Translations under genes and position numbers: made by a program
From: Cristatella mucedo
Lineage: Eukaryota > Bryozoa > Phylactolaemata > Cristatellidae
DNA length: 64,000 nt
Direction: 5' to 3'
Assembly: GCA_009760855.2 (NCBI GenBank)
Contig: WPIO01000033.1
Coordinates: 952,001 to 1,016,000, forward strand
Shown here: positions 1-12,437 of the stretch, in pieces
Layout: each line of letters starts with the position of its first letter
Position numbering within the stretch: position 1 is the stretch's first letter
Notes under the pieces: model-generated
Seen by the model: only the letters and a program-made list of their open reading frames with translations
Told to the model about the DNA's origin: nothing
The model's database searches: none

Positions 1-301
1 GAAGGGCGTGCCCGACTCGGGCACTCCGTCATGTCTCTCCGGACAGGTGTCGAGCTTGCCGGCAAGCCCAGTGAGTCGCCGACTCGCGTACATCTCGTCG
101 TGACCGAGTTCACCCGAGTGGGCTCCTCTGTCTGTCTTTGCAGGAGGTTCCGACTGGTGGGGTGCCATTGGAGAGCCAGTCAGCGCAAGCACCGCTCCTC
201 CGTCGTCGGCCGGTGGCCTCCGGCCCGGCGTTGCTGCTGCTGCTGTGGCAGGGGCGAGCCTGCGAAACGACTACTTGGCGACGGCTGAGCAATCTCGAAA
301 G
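1..301 (+). CDS. Two exons of an unrecognised protein-coding gene (5' end lies outside the window)
   Basis: Exon 1..70 is open in frame 1 and ends in CCA|GTGAGT. Intron 71..143 is only 73 nt and ends in the pyrimidine-rich acceptor tctgtctttgcag. Exon 144..301 continues the frame (phase-1 junction) and ends at codon AAG followed by GTAAGA, a phase-0 donor. The joined 76 codons have no stop and include GSDWWGAIGEP, a Ser/Ala/Pro-rich low-complexity stretch and SLRNDYLATAEQSRK. The two donors and one acceptor are strong, and the frame is kept across the junction, which is the main evidence for a real gene. A possible terminal exon is 1305..1388: acceptor tctctcgacag, then 27 open codons in the right phase and a TAG. 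It is weak. I do not recognise the family. Confidence 0.6.
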
Positions 302-383
302 GTAAGATCGACTCTCGCCTGCGCCAATCGTGCGGGTGCTGGCGCGCTGCGAGTAGTCAGCGCTGCGCAGTTCCTCTGTGCAG

Positions 384-437
384 TCCTCAGCATGCCCGGG
401 TGGTGGGAGGTCCTCAGCATGCCCGGGTGGTGGGAGG
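384..437. repeat. 27-bp tandem duplication
   Basis: A 27-bp unit (384..410) is followed immediately by an exact second copy (411..437), inside the sequence downstream of the 302 donor. It is probably a replication-slippage duplication in an intron. Each unit contains the palindrome GCCCGGGT-like core around CCCGGG. Confidence 0.9.
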
Positions 438-1639
438 AGGGTAGCCCGGAGGCAGATTTGCTCTGCTGCCCTGAGCCGATCCGGTCTGCTTTGATGGAAG
501 AGCCACTGCATGTCGTGACGAACGGTGCTGCCAGGCGATGCTCGGTTTTGAGGTCAGGTGGGCGATGTTAACTCGTTAGTGACTCGGCCTTCGAGTCGAT
601 TGTTTTACACGTGGTTAAAGGCAGCATGACTCGCGTTGCTGACAGTTTCTGAGCCATGCTGGTGCTGCTCCTTCTGCCCTCTTCTGATCCGTGCATGCCT
701 TCTTTGCTAAACTATGCATCCGTGCTGAACGAGCCAGCAGCATGCCTGTGGTCAGTGCTGCACTGTTTAATTTCTTGTTTGTGCTTCGATGAAATCCGGT
801 GACACCATTTGTGAAGTCGTCGTAAGGCAAAATCCGATGACGTACCTCGGGAGTGGCACGTTGCGAAGACCTCTGCCTGGTCTTGTATTTCATGTGGCAA
901 CCTTGCAATTGCCTTCTCTCCTTAGGTGCCAAAAGGATCACTGTGTGCATAACGCTCCTCTCCCAGAGTAGTGCCGCTCGATATATGAGCCTACCTCCAT
1001 TTCCTGCTTTACGAGGATTAAGGCCTCCCTGAATTGCCGAAAGAAAGCGATCAGTTCTAATAGCTTCTCTACACTCAATCAAACCTTCTAGGAGTAGTAA
1101 AGATCAGAGATCGATTGATGCCCAGTGTTCAGGGGCATTGCCTCAGTTTCCATAGTTTGAGCACCTCTCGTGCCGGGATCACAAGATCTGGCACTGCATT
1201 GAGGTGAGGCTAGCTGCTGTATGTTGTTAATGTATCTATCCTGCCGCCTGCTTGAGTCGAACTGTTGAGGCCTTAAGGTTCCTCCAGTCAGTTTCTCTCG
1301 ACAGAAATGCTGCTGGAAGCCGCCATACGAGCGAGCTTTTCAAATCACCACATCTTCTGCAGCTGTGACCAAGCAACTGCTGCTGTAGCATCGATGGACT
1401 GCCTTTCTGTCCAACCTGGGTTTCGGGCTTAAGTTTTTCCTAGAGCGAAAGAAGAAGCACGAGGTTGAGCCTTGCTTGTATGTTATCGGTGTGGCTCAGT
1501 ACTTCATCCGATTAGGATTCCCTCCTGTTTCGATCTGAGCAAGGTTTTCCGGACGTGGCCACCTCGTTCAGGTGGGCCCGGCGCCGAGCCACCTTGGAAT
1601 CTGCTCTGGCGTGCACAGTGCCAAGCCACCATGGTGTAT
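438..1639. other. No recognised gene
   Basis: The small open frames here overlap on both strands and lack splice or domain support. The one point of note is the acceptor-like tctctcgacag at 1294..1304 followed by 27 open codons (see the edge gene). Otherwise nothing is recognised; this is probably intron or intergenic sequence. Confidence 0.5.
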
Positions 1640-1815
1640 CTTTATTGTTTGGTGCTGGTGCAGTAGCCCAGCCAATCGCCTGATTTGAACCCCATAGAAC
1701 GTCTATGGAGTGATATCACCAGGCAGCTGAGGCAGGGTGTTCGGCCTACACCAGTAGCCGACCTTTTAAGTAAAACTCAGGCTCAATTGAATGTGCTACA
1801 CGGAAGAGACCATGC
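1640..1815 (+). mobile_element. Tc1/mariner-type transposase fragment (C-terminal catalytic region)
   Basis: From 1673 the plus strand reads QSPDLNPIERLWSDI, the conserved block around the last catalytic acid of Tc1-like DDE transposases. It is followed by QLRQGVRPTPVADLLSKTQ. A TAG at 1664..1666 sits where the family usually has Trp (WPxQSPDLNPIE), so the copy is dead. A second fragment of the same family lies at 42830..43105 and shares the GVRP..VA(D/N)L(L/F)SK block. No terminal inverted repeats were found around this copy. Confidence 0.75.
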
Positions 1816-3284
1816 AAAAACTGGCCTCTAAGCCTGGCCAGATAACACGGACCATAAAACATTGTAGTGGGGCGACAAACAAATCATACCAGCAGTGTAC
1901 ATGTTCATTTGGCTGTCAATAAATATTTTCGCATGCTTTGCAAAATTTAAGTATTCCGGCATCATGCAAAACCACATTATTAACCCAACGAATTTGCAGC
2001 CACACGAGCGGCAGCCATACTGTCGAGATTTTTTGCACCTGAGTGTAAATTATAAAATTATCCCCCCTCTGACGACAATCATTGCTGTACTCTTTTCGAA
2101 CGACTAAACATATCACCTAGGACTTAGTGTGAATGTGTCGTCAGTTACTGTGACTTACAAACTAGGTAACTGACTTAGCTTATTATAGGCGTTTATTACT
2201 ACAGACATTCCTGACAATCGTTTACATGAATTTTAGAGAGCAAGAAAAATGTCTTGAAAATGGGTTCTATGTCAGAAGCACGAAGTTGATCCTGAAATGA
2301 CAACAACCTGCTCATTTTGCATGTTTTTTTGCAACACGGAAGCATTTGAGCCTGTAGCTTGATTCACAAGGAGCGTTTATTTTTCGCGACAGTTTTGTTA
2401 ATGCTGCTTTAGTAATATTTGCTACAAGTAATCGTAGCCGTAGTCTCTTAATTATAGGTATGTAAGTAATTTCCCTCAAACTATACTGTTAGATCAGATA
2501 ATTAAGTTTAAGAACTTCCTTGGCAATAACTAACTACCTTGCTGCTCAGCTAACTTGCTGCTGTGGCTTGTAGTTTATTCCAGGTATACTTGCGCTGTGA
2601 TCAAATTGATCTGTCTATTCAGTTAGTACTACTCAATTGTTATATCGATGGCCTCCGGGCTCCTGTGCAATGCTTTTTGTGGGTGCCTCAGTCTTACTAA
2701 CTTTTTACGAGAATCCCGGCAAATCAGTCAGCATGAATAAGGGCAAGTCCTCCAAGCCTCTGTCGTCTGCAAATATGCAGCGGTCTATTTGTAGATGGAT
2801 AGTTTGCTACTCGGAGCACCGCTGCAGTTCAATGCAACACCAAACTCAATGTATGCCATGACTGCCCCACGTGGGGCTGGCTTTGGGCCGACTGCAGACC
2901 AATGGAGCTCCTTGCCTGTAAGCATCTTTGGCTAGTCCTAAGAACATGCATCCGTTAGACCGGTTGTTTCACTGGGCGTTTTTATTTCATCGAAATGTAG
3001 TTTAGTAATCGGGAAATGTCTGTGGCTCTCTGATTTTATGCGGATCCAAATTACGTAGCATATAATGTGTATCCGTTAGATGTTGAGTTTCCCATTTTTG
3101 TTGATCTCATATATTTCGATATTTGCATACATTTCTAAATCGGTAGCTTTTTCCCTCCTAGGAAGCAGTGACAAGAAATTAGTAAGACATAAGCTTGGTG
3201 TCTGGCACTGTTGTGATTTTGTAATATTAGACTTTTTTGACAGACCGGGTTGATATTTGTTGACATTCCTGATATTTCCTAGTT
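1816..3284. other. AT-rich sequence, nothing recognised
   Basis: No ORF with domain support, no tandem array and no tRNA-like element was seen. The sequence is AT-rich. A canonical AATAAA at about 1918 has no gene that it clearly serves. Confidence 0.4.
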
Positions 3285-3900
3285 ACTAAAACTGTGCAGC
3301 AAGGCATATCTGTCGTGAGTGTTGCAGTTGCCATACCAAGCCACTTCTTGCTGACCTTTTTTGGCTCCCAGTCAAGCTATGCATTGACTTCAAGGTTCTG
3401 TCACTCACTTTTAGGTCTCTTCATTCTTTGGCTCCAGCCCACTAATCAGATCTACTCCCCCACCAGGCTAAGCATCGTACCATCCACATTTCGGAACTTA
3501 ATCATTTACCTATACCCCTTACGAACCTCAAATCCTTTGGAGACAGTGTCCTAAGTTTGTATGCTCCCAAAGCCTGGAACTCACCTTCGGCCTGTGTCGT
3601 GACATCTCCTGACTTGACCACATTAAAAAACTAACATGCATCTATTTATGACAGCATTTAGTGTGTCCATGTTATTCGTCCTTTACGTGCCTATGCATGC
3701 TGACACTGCATGCTGCTGCTAACCATATTCGCGTGCTGACTCTGGGCGTGTCACCCCTAACCATGTTATACTTGTCATTAAGCATGCTACCACTAACCAT
3801 TCGACCGTGCTCCATTTGCAGCAAATGTAAAGTGCCTAGAAAGAGATTGAGTTCTCTGAGGGTGCTATATAAAATGTATTATTGTTATTAGTTTTAATAA
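3285..3900 (+). mobile_element. LINE-B 3' end, 5'-truncated
   Basis: The degraded C-terminal RT region (matching the segment reading PTCTGYQSSNGLTSRF in the copy at 41.5 kb) is followed by the family 3' UTR. The end carries the hairpin AAAGTGCCTAGAAAGAGATT...GAGGGTGC and a TATTATTGTTATTA tail at about 3880..3897. It is 5'-truncated, as expected for target-primed reverse transcription. Confidence 0.8.
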
Positions 3901-6614
3901 ACTCCTGTTATTCTCACTGATAATGCAATTTCTCTTGCTATTAGTGATCGCTAGTATGTATGTATACTTACCTGTGTGGTAATGGTTTTACCTAGGAAGC
4001 TGTTTGCAACCCCAATTCATATTTAATTTGTAACACGTGGCTACTTACACAGAGCAATACTGGAAATTAATTAATTGATGCAATGTTGCCCCCTTTTTGT
4101 CATCCCAGTGCAAAGAATGCATCGCAGTCTCGTTGGTGTTTTGTTTTTATGGTAGTCAATTGAACCTATGGTATTCTAACGAATGGCACAGGCTGCTGGA
4201 AAAAGAGCTTCAAAGGTTAAGACTAGTGCCAGAATCGTTTAAGATTTCCATACAGGAAAACATGATGAACTAGACTGTTTTTCCTTAAAATTGACTTTTA
4301 GATCCTGTACAGACACAATCTTGAGAGGAAGCAGACTTCCTTCCGATAATAGCCATGTGTATGCAAAAAAGGGGATGAGGTATGCATAGCCCTGAATGCT
4401 GACTCGGTACGTGAACGACCTTCAGCATGCAAAACAATTCCCTTCAACCACGTTTCAAAAATGGCTGGTGCTGTAAGAAAAGTCAGATAGTAATCACCCG
4501 AGATTTAGTTTTTCAAATTCGTCACATTTGATGAGCTTGTATACCTTAAGTTTTGCAAAACAATTATCTCCTGCCCAACGTCAATACTCGCATTGTGTCC
4601 TCATATGAGGAGTATGCATGTTAGTGCTAGTGTGCACATGCTTGTATGTGTGAGCATGTTCTTGTTTGTGTGCATGTGTATAAGCTGTATGATTTCGTGT
4701 TCTTTGCATGCATTAGCACTATTCACGCACCCGCAAAAGGCATTTTAATCCACTTAACTGGTAAACTTTGATGTTTTTCATTTATAAACAGTATTTGCAG
4801 TGCATCTTAGCGGCATCATGGGACTATCACAATTCTTATTTCTAGCTCCAGACTGTCGGTATGCCACTGTCTGAACAGCCCGATAATTCAAGAATCAATC
4901 AGTTCAGAGTATGAGCCAAGCGTGCAGTGAGAAGTCTTTGGTAATTTGATTCGATTCGAATGAAAATTCGAGGAAGGCGATGTGGGTTTTCTTTCCTGTT
5001 TCTTGGAGCAGGAATTGCAATAGTATTACCAGATGGTCCCAATAATTGCCAATTTTCTTTTCTGGCAAAGTCTCTAATTACTTCAGAGACATTGCAGTGG
5101 TTTGAGAAATATGGAAAAACTAGATAGACAAAGTAAAAAAAAGGGCAAAACCCATTACAATTAATCCTGCCAAATTGTTTGCTGTCATTCGGATTTGCTC
5201 TACTCGGCCAGAAATTCTGCGGCTAGCTCTAAAAGTCTGTGGAACTACCATAGATCTGCCATCTCAAAAAGCGTAGCTACTACCCATGCTGGACAGAGAT
5301 GTGCAGGCATAGTGGCTAGCAGCAAAGACTGTAGACAGGGACACGCGATGGCAACCCGGTGTTCTGAAGTTGCGTTCAATGCTGTGTCATAAGGTGAAAA
5401 CCTGCTTCCGAGGTCAGTGCTCAGTGATTGGGTGCATTCGGTGATGCTGTTTTCGGATCTTCGCAGATGTATATCGATTGAAGATTTATTTGTTGTGTAT
5501 TATCAAACTGACCAACCAGAATTGTGTACGTCGGCAGCACCTCGTGTGCCACCTTGGTACTCTATCTGTCAGGAGCTAAGCGAAACAAGCTGCCTTTTGT
5601 GAACCAAGGGAAAAGTAGAAAGGCCTTGGGCTGCTATCGACTTCAAATGCCTTAACCAGTTGGAGGGTGACAAAATGGAATGGAATACTGCTAACACTTT
5701 GCTTTTCTATATTACTTCACTTAGTACCTTTTTAGGTAAATGAGCTGGCACTATTGTGTTGGCTTGCAAATAACATGTACTCTTCTGGGCGCAAATAACA
5801 AGTATGCTTCTGGCATCCTCCGTTACGATGTATACCCATATGTGTGGCTGCGGAGCAGTGTCCGGGGCTTGTAATCGCCCCTTTAGCATGCATGTTAACT
5901 CGTTATGACAATTCTTTTATCTGTAATGCTCTAGCCTAAAAGGTATCTTCAAGATGCATATGAACACGTGTAATACTGACGTTAATATTTTTAGCCCTTT
6001 GCCTGGGACCGAACGACTCCGTCCAGCAGCAGGTAGCAGGCCAGGCAGCTAGGACCGACGCTTTATGACAAGGCTCTGAACCAGAACTTGCAGGCATCGA
6101 GAGGCTTAAGATTTTATCTTTTGCCTGCGACTACTCTTGCATTCTTTGGTAAATGCCAACAGACCAATGGAGTTGCCGCTTGGCACTTGGTCTTTTGCCT
6201 TTTTGTATCATGTGCTCGCACGTGATTATGCATCTGACTTAGAAAGTGTACAAGGTTTATACTGTTAATATATATATACTACCACGATTGATCGTTAACG
6301 AGTTCTTTAATTTTTAATTAAGGACAACCTGGTTGGTAACTATATGTTGCTGCTACCAGTACGAGGGCAGCAAGGGTCCGTTAGTTGTATCACATCTGGG
6401 CTCTGCTTGAGTTGCAAAGTGGTGGTAAGTAGCTACACGCTCGGTTGGTATGAATCCACGACTTCCATGGCTGTATGGTTACTGAAGCTTGCTTAAATCA
6501 TCGACCAATACTATGTCTATAAATCCCCTTGAGCAATCCAAAAGATTAGGATTTACGAAAATATCTTCTATACGAACTATATCCCCACCGACGTCTCTTC
6601 TTTAGCTGGTTAGG
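3901..6614. other. No recognised gene or repeat
   Basis: AT-rich sequence with scattered TGTG-rich low complexity around 4600..4720. Open frames are short and unsupported on both strands. I see nothing assignable. Confidence 0.4.
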
Positions 6615-7210
6615 TTAATGATACTAGGTCGTCTGTATATCGCACTGAGAACTTAATCTCCATCCAGGTGCATTGCAACTCGGTGCGCTGAAAGGGAAGG
6701 AATGGCTGTGGAGTTCATGACAAGCACTGTATCAGGCACGCACATTCAAAGAGGCGCCATGCCAGAAGCCAACTTGCTAGAGCAAACATAAAGACATTCA
6801 TGGCCACCGGTTGGTAAGACCTCTGGCTTGTAACATGCACTGAATCATGCACAGGTACGCATGCAAAGCGCACTTGAGCTGAAAAAAAGACAAGTTCGCT
6901 GCCGGGAAGAGAAAGCTGAGTGGAACAGGCGTATCTTTAGCTGAGACTTATAAGATGCAAACTCGGCACAGGTAGGGGCAATGGCCAGAAGCAAAATCCA
7001 GAATTTCGGTACTTACGAGCTGAAGGCTCAATCCCCAAAAGATTTCAATTAAGTGCAGATTGATGACTAGATGCTGAGCAGTGGGTGGTACAAAAGCACA
7101 CTACAGGAGCAATGATGATTAGTAGGCTGGTGCAATCAGTAACTTCTCAATCTGACTTGAGAATCCTAAATTCGATCGATGCTTGATTAGCAGCTCAGAC
7201 AGAAGTGCTG
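6615..7210 (-). mobile_element. LINE-C 3' end, degraded
   Basis: This aligns by eye over several hundred bases with 40318..40975. Shared strings include catggccaccggtt and ctctggctt, a spaced gcatgcaaagcgca / cacgcaaagcacgc block, and aaaagatttcaatt. The 40-kb copy retains an RT C-terminal reading, so this is the older copy of the same non-LTR family. Confidence 0.65.
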
Positions 7211-7584
7211 TCAGATATGGCACCTAGGCCAGACGAGCAACATACACCATGACGATACACCAGACCAGCTGCTGAGTTGCAGATGATGTAAGGACAAAGG
7301 CATTGGGTCCTAAATAAAGGTAATTACAATAAGATAGCAGTGCATAGGTCTCAGTGAATGCAAATTTGGCACTGCACCCATGGTCACCTCGTTTGTCTTT
7401 GCTTCTTTTGTGCACTACCCAGCTTGTTCCACGTGGCGAATGCTGATGACCACCGTAAGTGTCCGAAGTAGACAGAAGCGAGATCACGACCGACTAAAGA
7501 ACATGAAGCTGAACATTTTACATTTCTTGGGGTCAGCAACCGGTTAGATGGGCTCATCAAAAAAGCCATTAGTCCACAGCAGTT

Positions 7585-8190
7585 GGCTTTTTTCGGTAGC
7601 CGTCAAGATGGAATTGCAATAATCTAGCCGAGACAGAACCCGGGAGCTAGTTAAATTAGTTGAAAGCCACTGGAAGACAGCTCCTACTCTTAGATAAGGA
7701 TCGGACGTGATGGCTAGCTGTGGAACCAGTCTTCTTAACAAAGCTTTCAAAATCTACAAATCTGTCAAAGACGACACCAAAATTCCAAGCACACGGTGAT
7801 GGTCGCCTAACAGCATCACCTATTAGATGAGCAAAATCTTCTAGTCCAGCCACATGCTTGATGTGCCCTGCGAGTAGCAGTTCCGTTCTATCGTCGCTTA
7901 GTTTAAGGAAATTTGCCGACATCCAGGATCGAATGTCTGCAAGGCAAGCATTCCGTTTATCAGTCGCTGCAGCAGATTCCGAGAGTTTAAATGACAAATA
8001 CAGCTGAGTATCGTCAGCATAGAAGTGATAGCCGATTTCATGGGCATAACTCACTTTTCCCTGAAGTTCAGTATAAATGGAGAACAGCCAGTGGGCCGAG
8101 GACGGACCCTTGAGGGACTCCACAGGCGACCGGTCTGGTGAATGAGACCTGACCCCCACATGACACGGATTGAACACGATCGGATAAGTA
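7585..8190 (-). mobile_element. LINE-A RT fragment, multiply frameshifted
   Basis: The minus strand reads the RT core of LINE-A: GVPQGSVLGPLAV, FYADDTQLYLSFKLSESAAAT, RSWMSANFLKLSDDRTELLL, GVVFDRFVDFESFVKKT. It is split over several frames by indels. Here the catalytic box is YADD, whereas the near-complete copy at 35.3-38.6 kb has YSDD. Both ends are truncated relative to that copy. Confidence 0.85.
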
Positions 8191-8927
8191 GGGCGCATGA
8201 TGAGATATATGTATCACGACGACGTGGTTGATAATATTTCTGAAACAATAAACAACTTTCAGTAAATGAATTCTTAGCACCGTACAATGATTTCCACGAT
8301 CGTCGATACTGTTAGAAAGTTTGCTGGTATTGTATCAGGTGTGACCATTGGATTCGCATCAGTGGCTGCATTCTAATCTCCAGGCCTGTACACATAAATA
8401 AGACAAGGTGGGCAGAACCTTGGCCTCCCAGGTCTTAAGGTCCGAGCTCGACCTGTCATGTTCGAAGATAAGATATCTGCGAATATAATAGACTTGCTTA
8501 ATCTTTGCCGTATGTTCGACGTAAGTCCTTTCTTTGGCACCAGACCCGTAAGACAACATGAACAAGAATGCACTGAAGTTGCTTCTTCATTTGAGACGAA
8601 AGTCCGAGTTACAAGCACAACAGTAAAAAAAATTAAGCCTAAAGTATCTCGATACTTTGTCTTCTTAAATAGTACAGATCTGCTGCTATAACTGCAGCAT
8701 CTGAAATGGTCTCTTGTCAGCAAGCTGTAGCGAAACGGAAAAATCTCCATACATGCGAGAATAAAGCAATTGAATCACTTGTATTGCTGGGAAGCAGAGC
8801 ATTGGTACAAATAATGCCCTTGGCATGGTCCAGTAACACTGGCTTTGCACATACAAAATTTAGTGTGGGAACGGCTCCAAGAATTCCGGACAGCTAGTAC
8901 GCACATCTATCGAACGTGCTGACTCCT
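8191..8927. other. 3' flank of FADD, no gene recognised
   Basis: This lies immediately downstream of the FADD stop (minus strand) and would hold its 3' UTR. I did not find a canonical AATAAA on the minus strand close to the stop, so the transcript end is not placed. Small open frames at 8373..8750 on both strands have no domain support. Confidence 0.4.
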
Positions 8928-11900
8928 TCACGTTGCTTGTGAAGATGCCAAATGCCTACGGTGGACAAGGTCGTCGGCTATGTCGTTTCTGCCCACCACT
9001 CGTAAATATCCAATGAGCTCACCGAGAGCTACTGTAGCAGCAGCGGTTCCATCTGTCTGTTGCTTAAGCCATGTCGATAGCATGGCAGTGGCCTGCTCCT
9101 TCAAGTCGCCGTGGTGCCTCTCCACGATGCTGGAAATGACTCGTTCACCAAGTTTCATCTTTCTGGCAAGCTGCTTCCAATCCTTGCCAATCTCGGAGGA
9201 CACATACTCGATCTCATCTGCTAAGCCTTTTAGAAAGAAAAAGATGATGTGTTGAATTCAGCAATGCACACGACATGCTACTGCCGTGAAGACTATAGCC
9301 TCATAAAGAAATCGACATTAATAGCATGCAACAAAAACGTGTACATGCTGCATGTAAGGCCATCCATTGAGCGCATTAAAACGGCTGCACGGAGATCTTT
9401 TGCTGCCACGAGAATTCTAATAGATCAAACGCTCAATAGATTTAAAAAGGCATCGAGAAAAACAGCAATTCTGCTGAAGTCACTAGCAGAATCCGAGCAT
9501 TTGAAACAGTGCCAAGTTTCAGCTTACAAACCTAAGTGAACTGGGTGGGGTATTGTTTACTGCAGTCGGCAAATGGCAGAGGCTGCAATGTCCAACCGTT
9601 ACTGAGAAATACGTGTCTACCATCATTCACAAACTAGTGCGCATTGACATAGAAACTGGGGATACTGGTGCACAGCACACCCAATTTTCTTGATGGCATA
9701 TACTTCCGGATTTGAGTGTTTTTCACATTAGTTTCTTCACATTATCTTAACATTCATGTGAATAAGATTCCTGTGGTTTAGCATTACATTATGACCAGAG
9801 CAGACAGACGGTCAGACCAAGCAAATCAGAGTGGTCGGCATGCGAATGTACTGTATACAGCGGGCGAGCTTCGATTACAGTCAGTTAACAGGGAGAGCAG
9901 CTTAAGGAGGAGGAGGCATCAACAGCTGAAGGTAACTGCGACACGAGGCCAGCCTAGCCGGCGATGCGATGGACTGAGCTAATAAAGTAGTATGTAAGCC
10001 TAATAGAGGTATTATTGTGTAACCTTAAGAACAAGGTAAAAATGCATGTCAAAAATGCTTCATATCAGTGTGCTTTTTAAGTTGAATTTACTTGAGGTCT
10101 TACGACGAGTTCTGAAAAAAAACTGAAAATAAGCAACGGAACACTAAAGCAGGTCAGCCGAGCTCAAGCCAGTGTCACACATTTGAAGCACCATTGTCTG
10201 CAGGGCATTTCCAAATTATTAAGACGCCCTATTATCACGCACTCGAGATTTCTGCAAGCCCGTTTGGAACGAAATTAATCAACGGTCTCAGAGCAGAAGT
10301 TGACTGAATCGGCTTGAAGAATGTCTTGCATAGGGGGTCGAGCATGACAATTTCGAGTTTGAAGGATCGTTACCAAAACCTTGCGCTGTAATTAGCTAAA
10401 TTCAATGCACGAGAAATGTACGAACAAGTGCTATTGGGGTATCAGACAGCATATCTAATTCAAGTACTACACCAGTTGATACTTCTCAAATCACCAAGCT
10501 GTATAAGAATTCGATTACGTGACCTGAAGCCTGGATCTTTAGCAGCACAGGGCCGCAGAGGTAGGACTGTTTGTGCTAGCTCGTTTGTAAAGGCATAGGT
10601 CCAAGGTAGACATAATAGAAAGCTAGCTGGTCCTATACCTGCCAGTCCGATTGTTCATTGGTGCTGCCAAATCGAGCACAACCCTTTGTTCTTGAGGATT
10701 TGCGCAAGATTACGGATCGCTAACATACCACAAATCAGGCAGCTCCAAATGGACCCAATGGGTAATATGCAGAGGTTATTAATAATAGTAATAATAATAA
10801 TACATTTGCATGGCACCCTCGGAGAACTGAATCTCTTTCATGGTACTTAACAGATGCTGTATAGAAATCATTACCACATGATTAGTGGCAACATCCGCAA
10901 GTGGCCGCCATAGTGGAAGCAAGTACATGCATACGAAGGGCGAATCACAAACATCAACCAAATCCTGTAATAAATAAGTGCATTTTAAGCTTCTTTTTAA
11001 TTGTCTTATCATGTCATGGGGACGTTGTGATGTGCGTAGGGAGCGTGAATTCCACTCTTTGGGAGCACGGGAACTAAAGGCATGGCCTCGAAAGGTTGTG
11101 AGGTTCGTATGAGGTATAGCTAAACGATTCGAGGCAGAACAGCAGATTGAATGATTCTTGACCTGGTGGGGGAGTAGTTCCGATAGATAGGCCTGAGAAT
11201 GAAGGGACTAAATATAAAGTGACATAGAAGTCGATAAGCTGCTTGATTGGGAGAAAGCGCAGGTCAGCCAGAAATGGTGTGATGTGGCAACTGCGATGCT
11301 AGCAACAGACGAACCTAGCAGCTGAGGTCTGCAAGAACTGTAAGCACCTGATTTTACAGGCCGGTAAACAAGCAAGCAGTAATTTACAGAAGACGAGACA
11401 GAGTTATAGCTACAAACCTGTGACTCCCTATCCTAGGAGACTTTAAAAAAAAGTGGCGGACGGCTTGAAGATCACCTTGGATCCAGAAGATGCCCGTTCC
11501 CGAAATATAATAAATAAATCGCCCTCTCAAAAGTCGAGTTAACCTCGAGGTCATGTGAGGGCATCTTTTACAGTGTGCACTTACCTGAACCAGACATGGC
11601 TACTGAACTGTCATGCATTGCATGACGGACCCGTGCACTATCGAAGAAATTGAGAAGAGTTGGTGGGCCAACAAGGCAGCACACACAATCGACAGTGCAT
11701 ATACCGAATTGGCATGGGCGGTTGAGGTAATCTGAGCTGCCCATTGACAAGAATCGCAGACAAAATAGCCGGATTCACCAAAGGTAGCCTGGAACTATGG
11801 ATTAAAAAGGCGTTGCCAATAGGTGCCTCAGAAACCATGATTAGCAATCAACTTGTTTATAACACCCACGATAGGAGCTGCTCTGCATCGCTGTGGAAAG

Positions 11901-12437
11901 CAACGTAACAGCCAACTGAGAGGCACTGGGATGCGAAAAGCATTATGACGACTAGCTGGTCACGAACCAAGCATGGATTGCACGGCGTAAGGAAGCATTA
12001 ATTAGAGCCAGAAGAATACGGCGAGAATCGTACGCAAAGACCGCCGTGCGTGAAATACAAAGAGGCCCTCTAGCCCACGAGCAACGTTCCTGAACGAACT
12101 CACCTGCTTCGGTGCTCTGCTCTGCGGGTGCGCTGGTAGTGGAACTAGTCACCGAGCCTTCCTGTACGCAGCATTTGCTCTCATAACTCGTAACCACTCG
12201 TAGCAGATCGTTTCGATCGGTCAACGCGTGCATAACGATCATTTTGAGGTAGGATACATCCAGTGGCGAGACAAGCTCCTTCTGCTCTAAAGCTTGCCAG
12301 AAGTCATAGACTGTCTTACATTCTCCTAGGCGTCTCTTTGTAATTTGATCACCGACTAAGAACTTCATGGATTGAAGTTCTTGGTCTTTAATTCCCTTCG
12401 CTAGTTCGACCAACATTTTCCTGAATTCAGACCCCAT
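8928..12437 (-). CDS. FADD: FADD: Fas-associated death-domain adaptor, two exons
   Basis: FADD is a cytoplasmic adaptor that links death receptors to initiator caspases through DED-DED and DD-DD contacts. Exon 1 (12437..12104) encodes residues 1-111: a death effector domain with the hydrophobic-patch segment ELQSMKFL and the RxDL signature DRNDLL (residues 74-79), then a Ser/Thr linker. Exon 2 (9226..8928) encodes a death domain starting LADEIEYVSSEIGKDWKQLA and ending near ADDLV. The exon 1 donor is GCAG|GTGAGT (phase 1) and the exon 2 acceptor is ctttttctttctaaaag followed by GC, which restores the frame. The product is 210 aa; human FADD is 208 aa and has the same one-intron, one-domain-per-exon layout. 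The ATG at 12437 is preferred because MGSEFRKML aligns with the usual FADD N-terminus; an in-frame ATG at 12527 would add 30 residues. The 2877-nt intron carries a LINE-B fragment. Confidence 0.9.
9227..12103 (-). other. FADD intron
   Basis: GT-AG intron of 2877 nt in phase 1, separating the DED and DD exons. It contains a 5'-truncated LINE-B copy (10779..11405) in the same orientation as the gene. No other supported feature is seen. The open frames within it are short and lack domains. Confidence 0.85.
10779..11405 (-). mobile_element. LINE-B-like 3' end inside the FADD intron
   Basis: On the plus strand it begins with an AATAATAGTAATAATA tail, then the reverse complement of the LINE-B hairpin (GGCACCCTCGGAGAACTGAATCTC), then the decayed RT C-terminus with the GGTGTGATGTGGCAACTGCGA block shared with 41.6 and 44.9 kb. 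It is more diverged than those copies, so the insertion is old. Confidence 0.75.

Noticed and set aside
11952-12103. C-terminal extension of the DED reading frame past 12104
   Set aside because: It reads through a consensus donor (GCAG|GTGAGT). The death-domain exon at 9226..8928 fits in phase and gives the expected FADD length.
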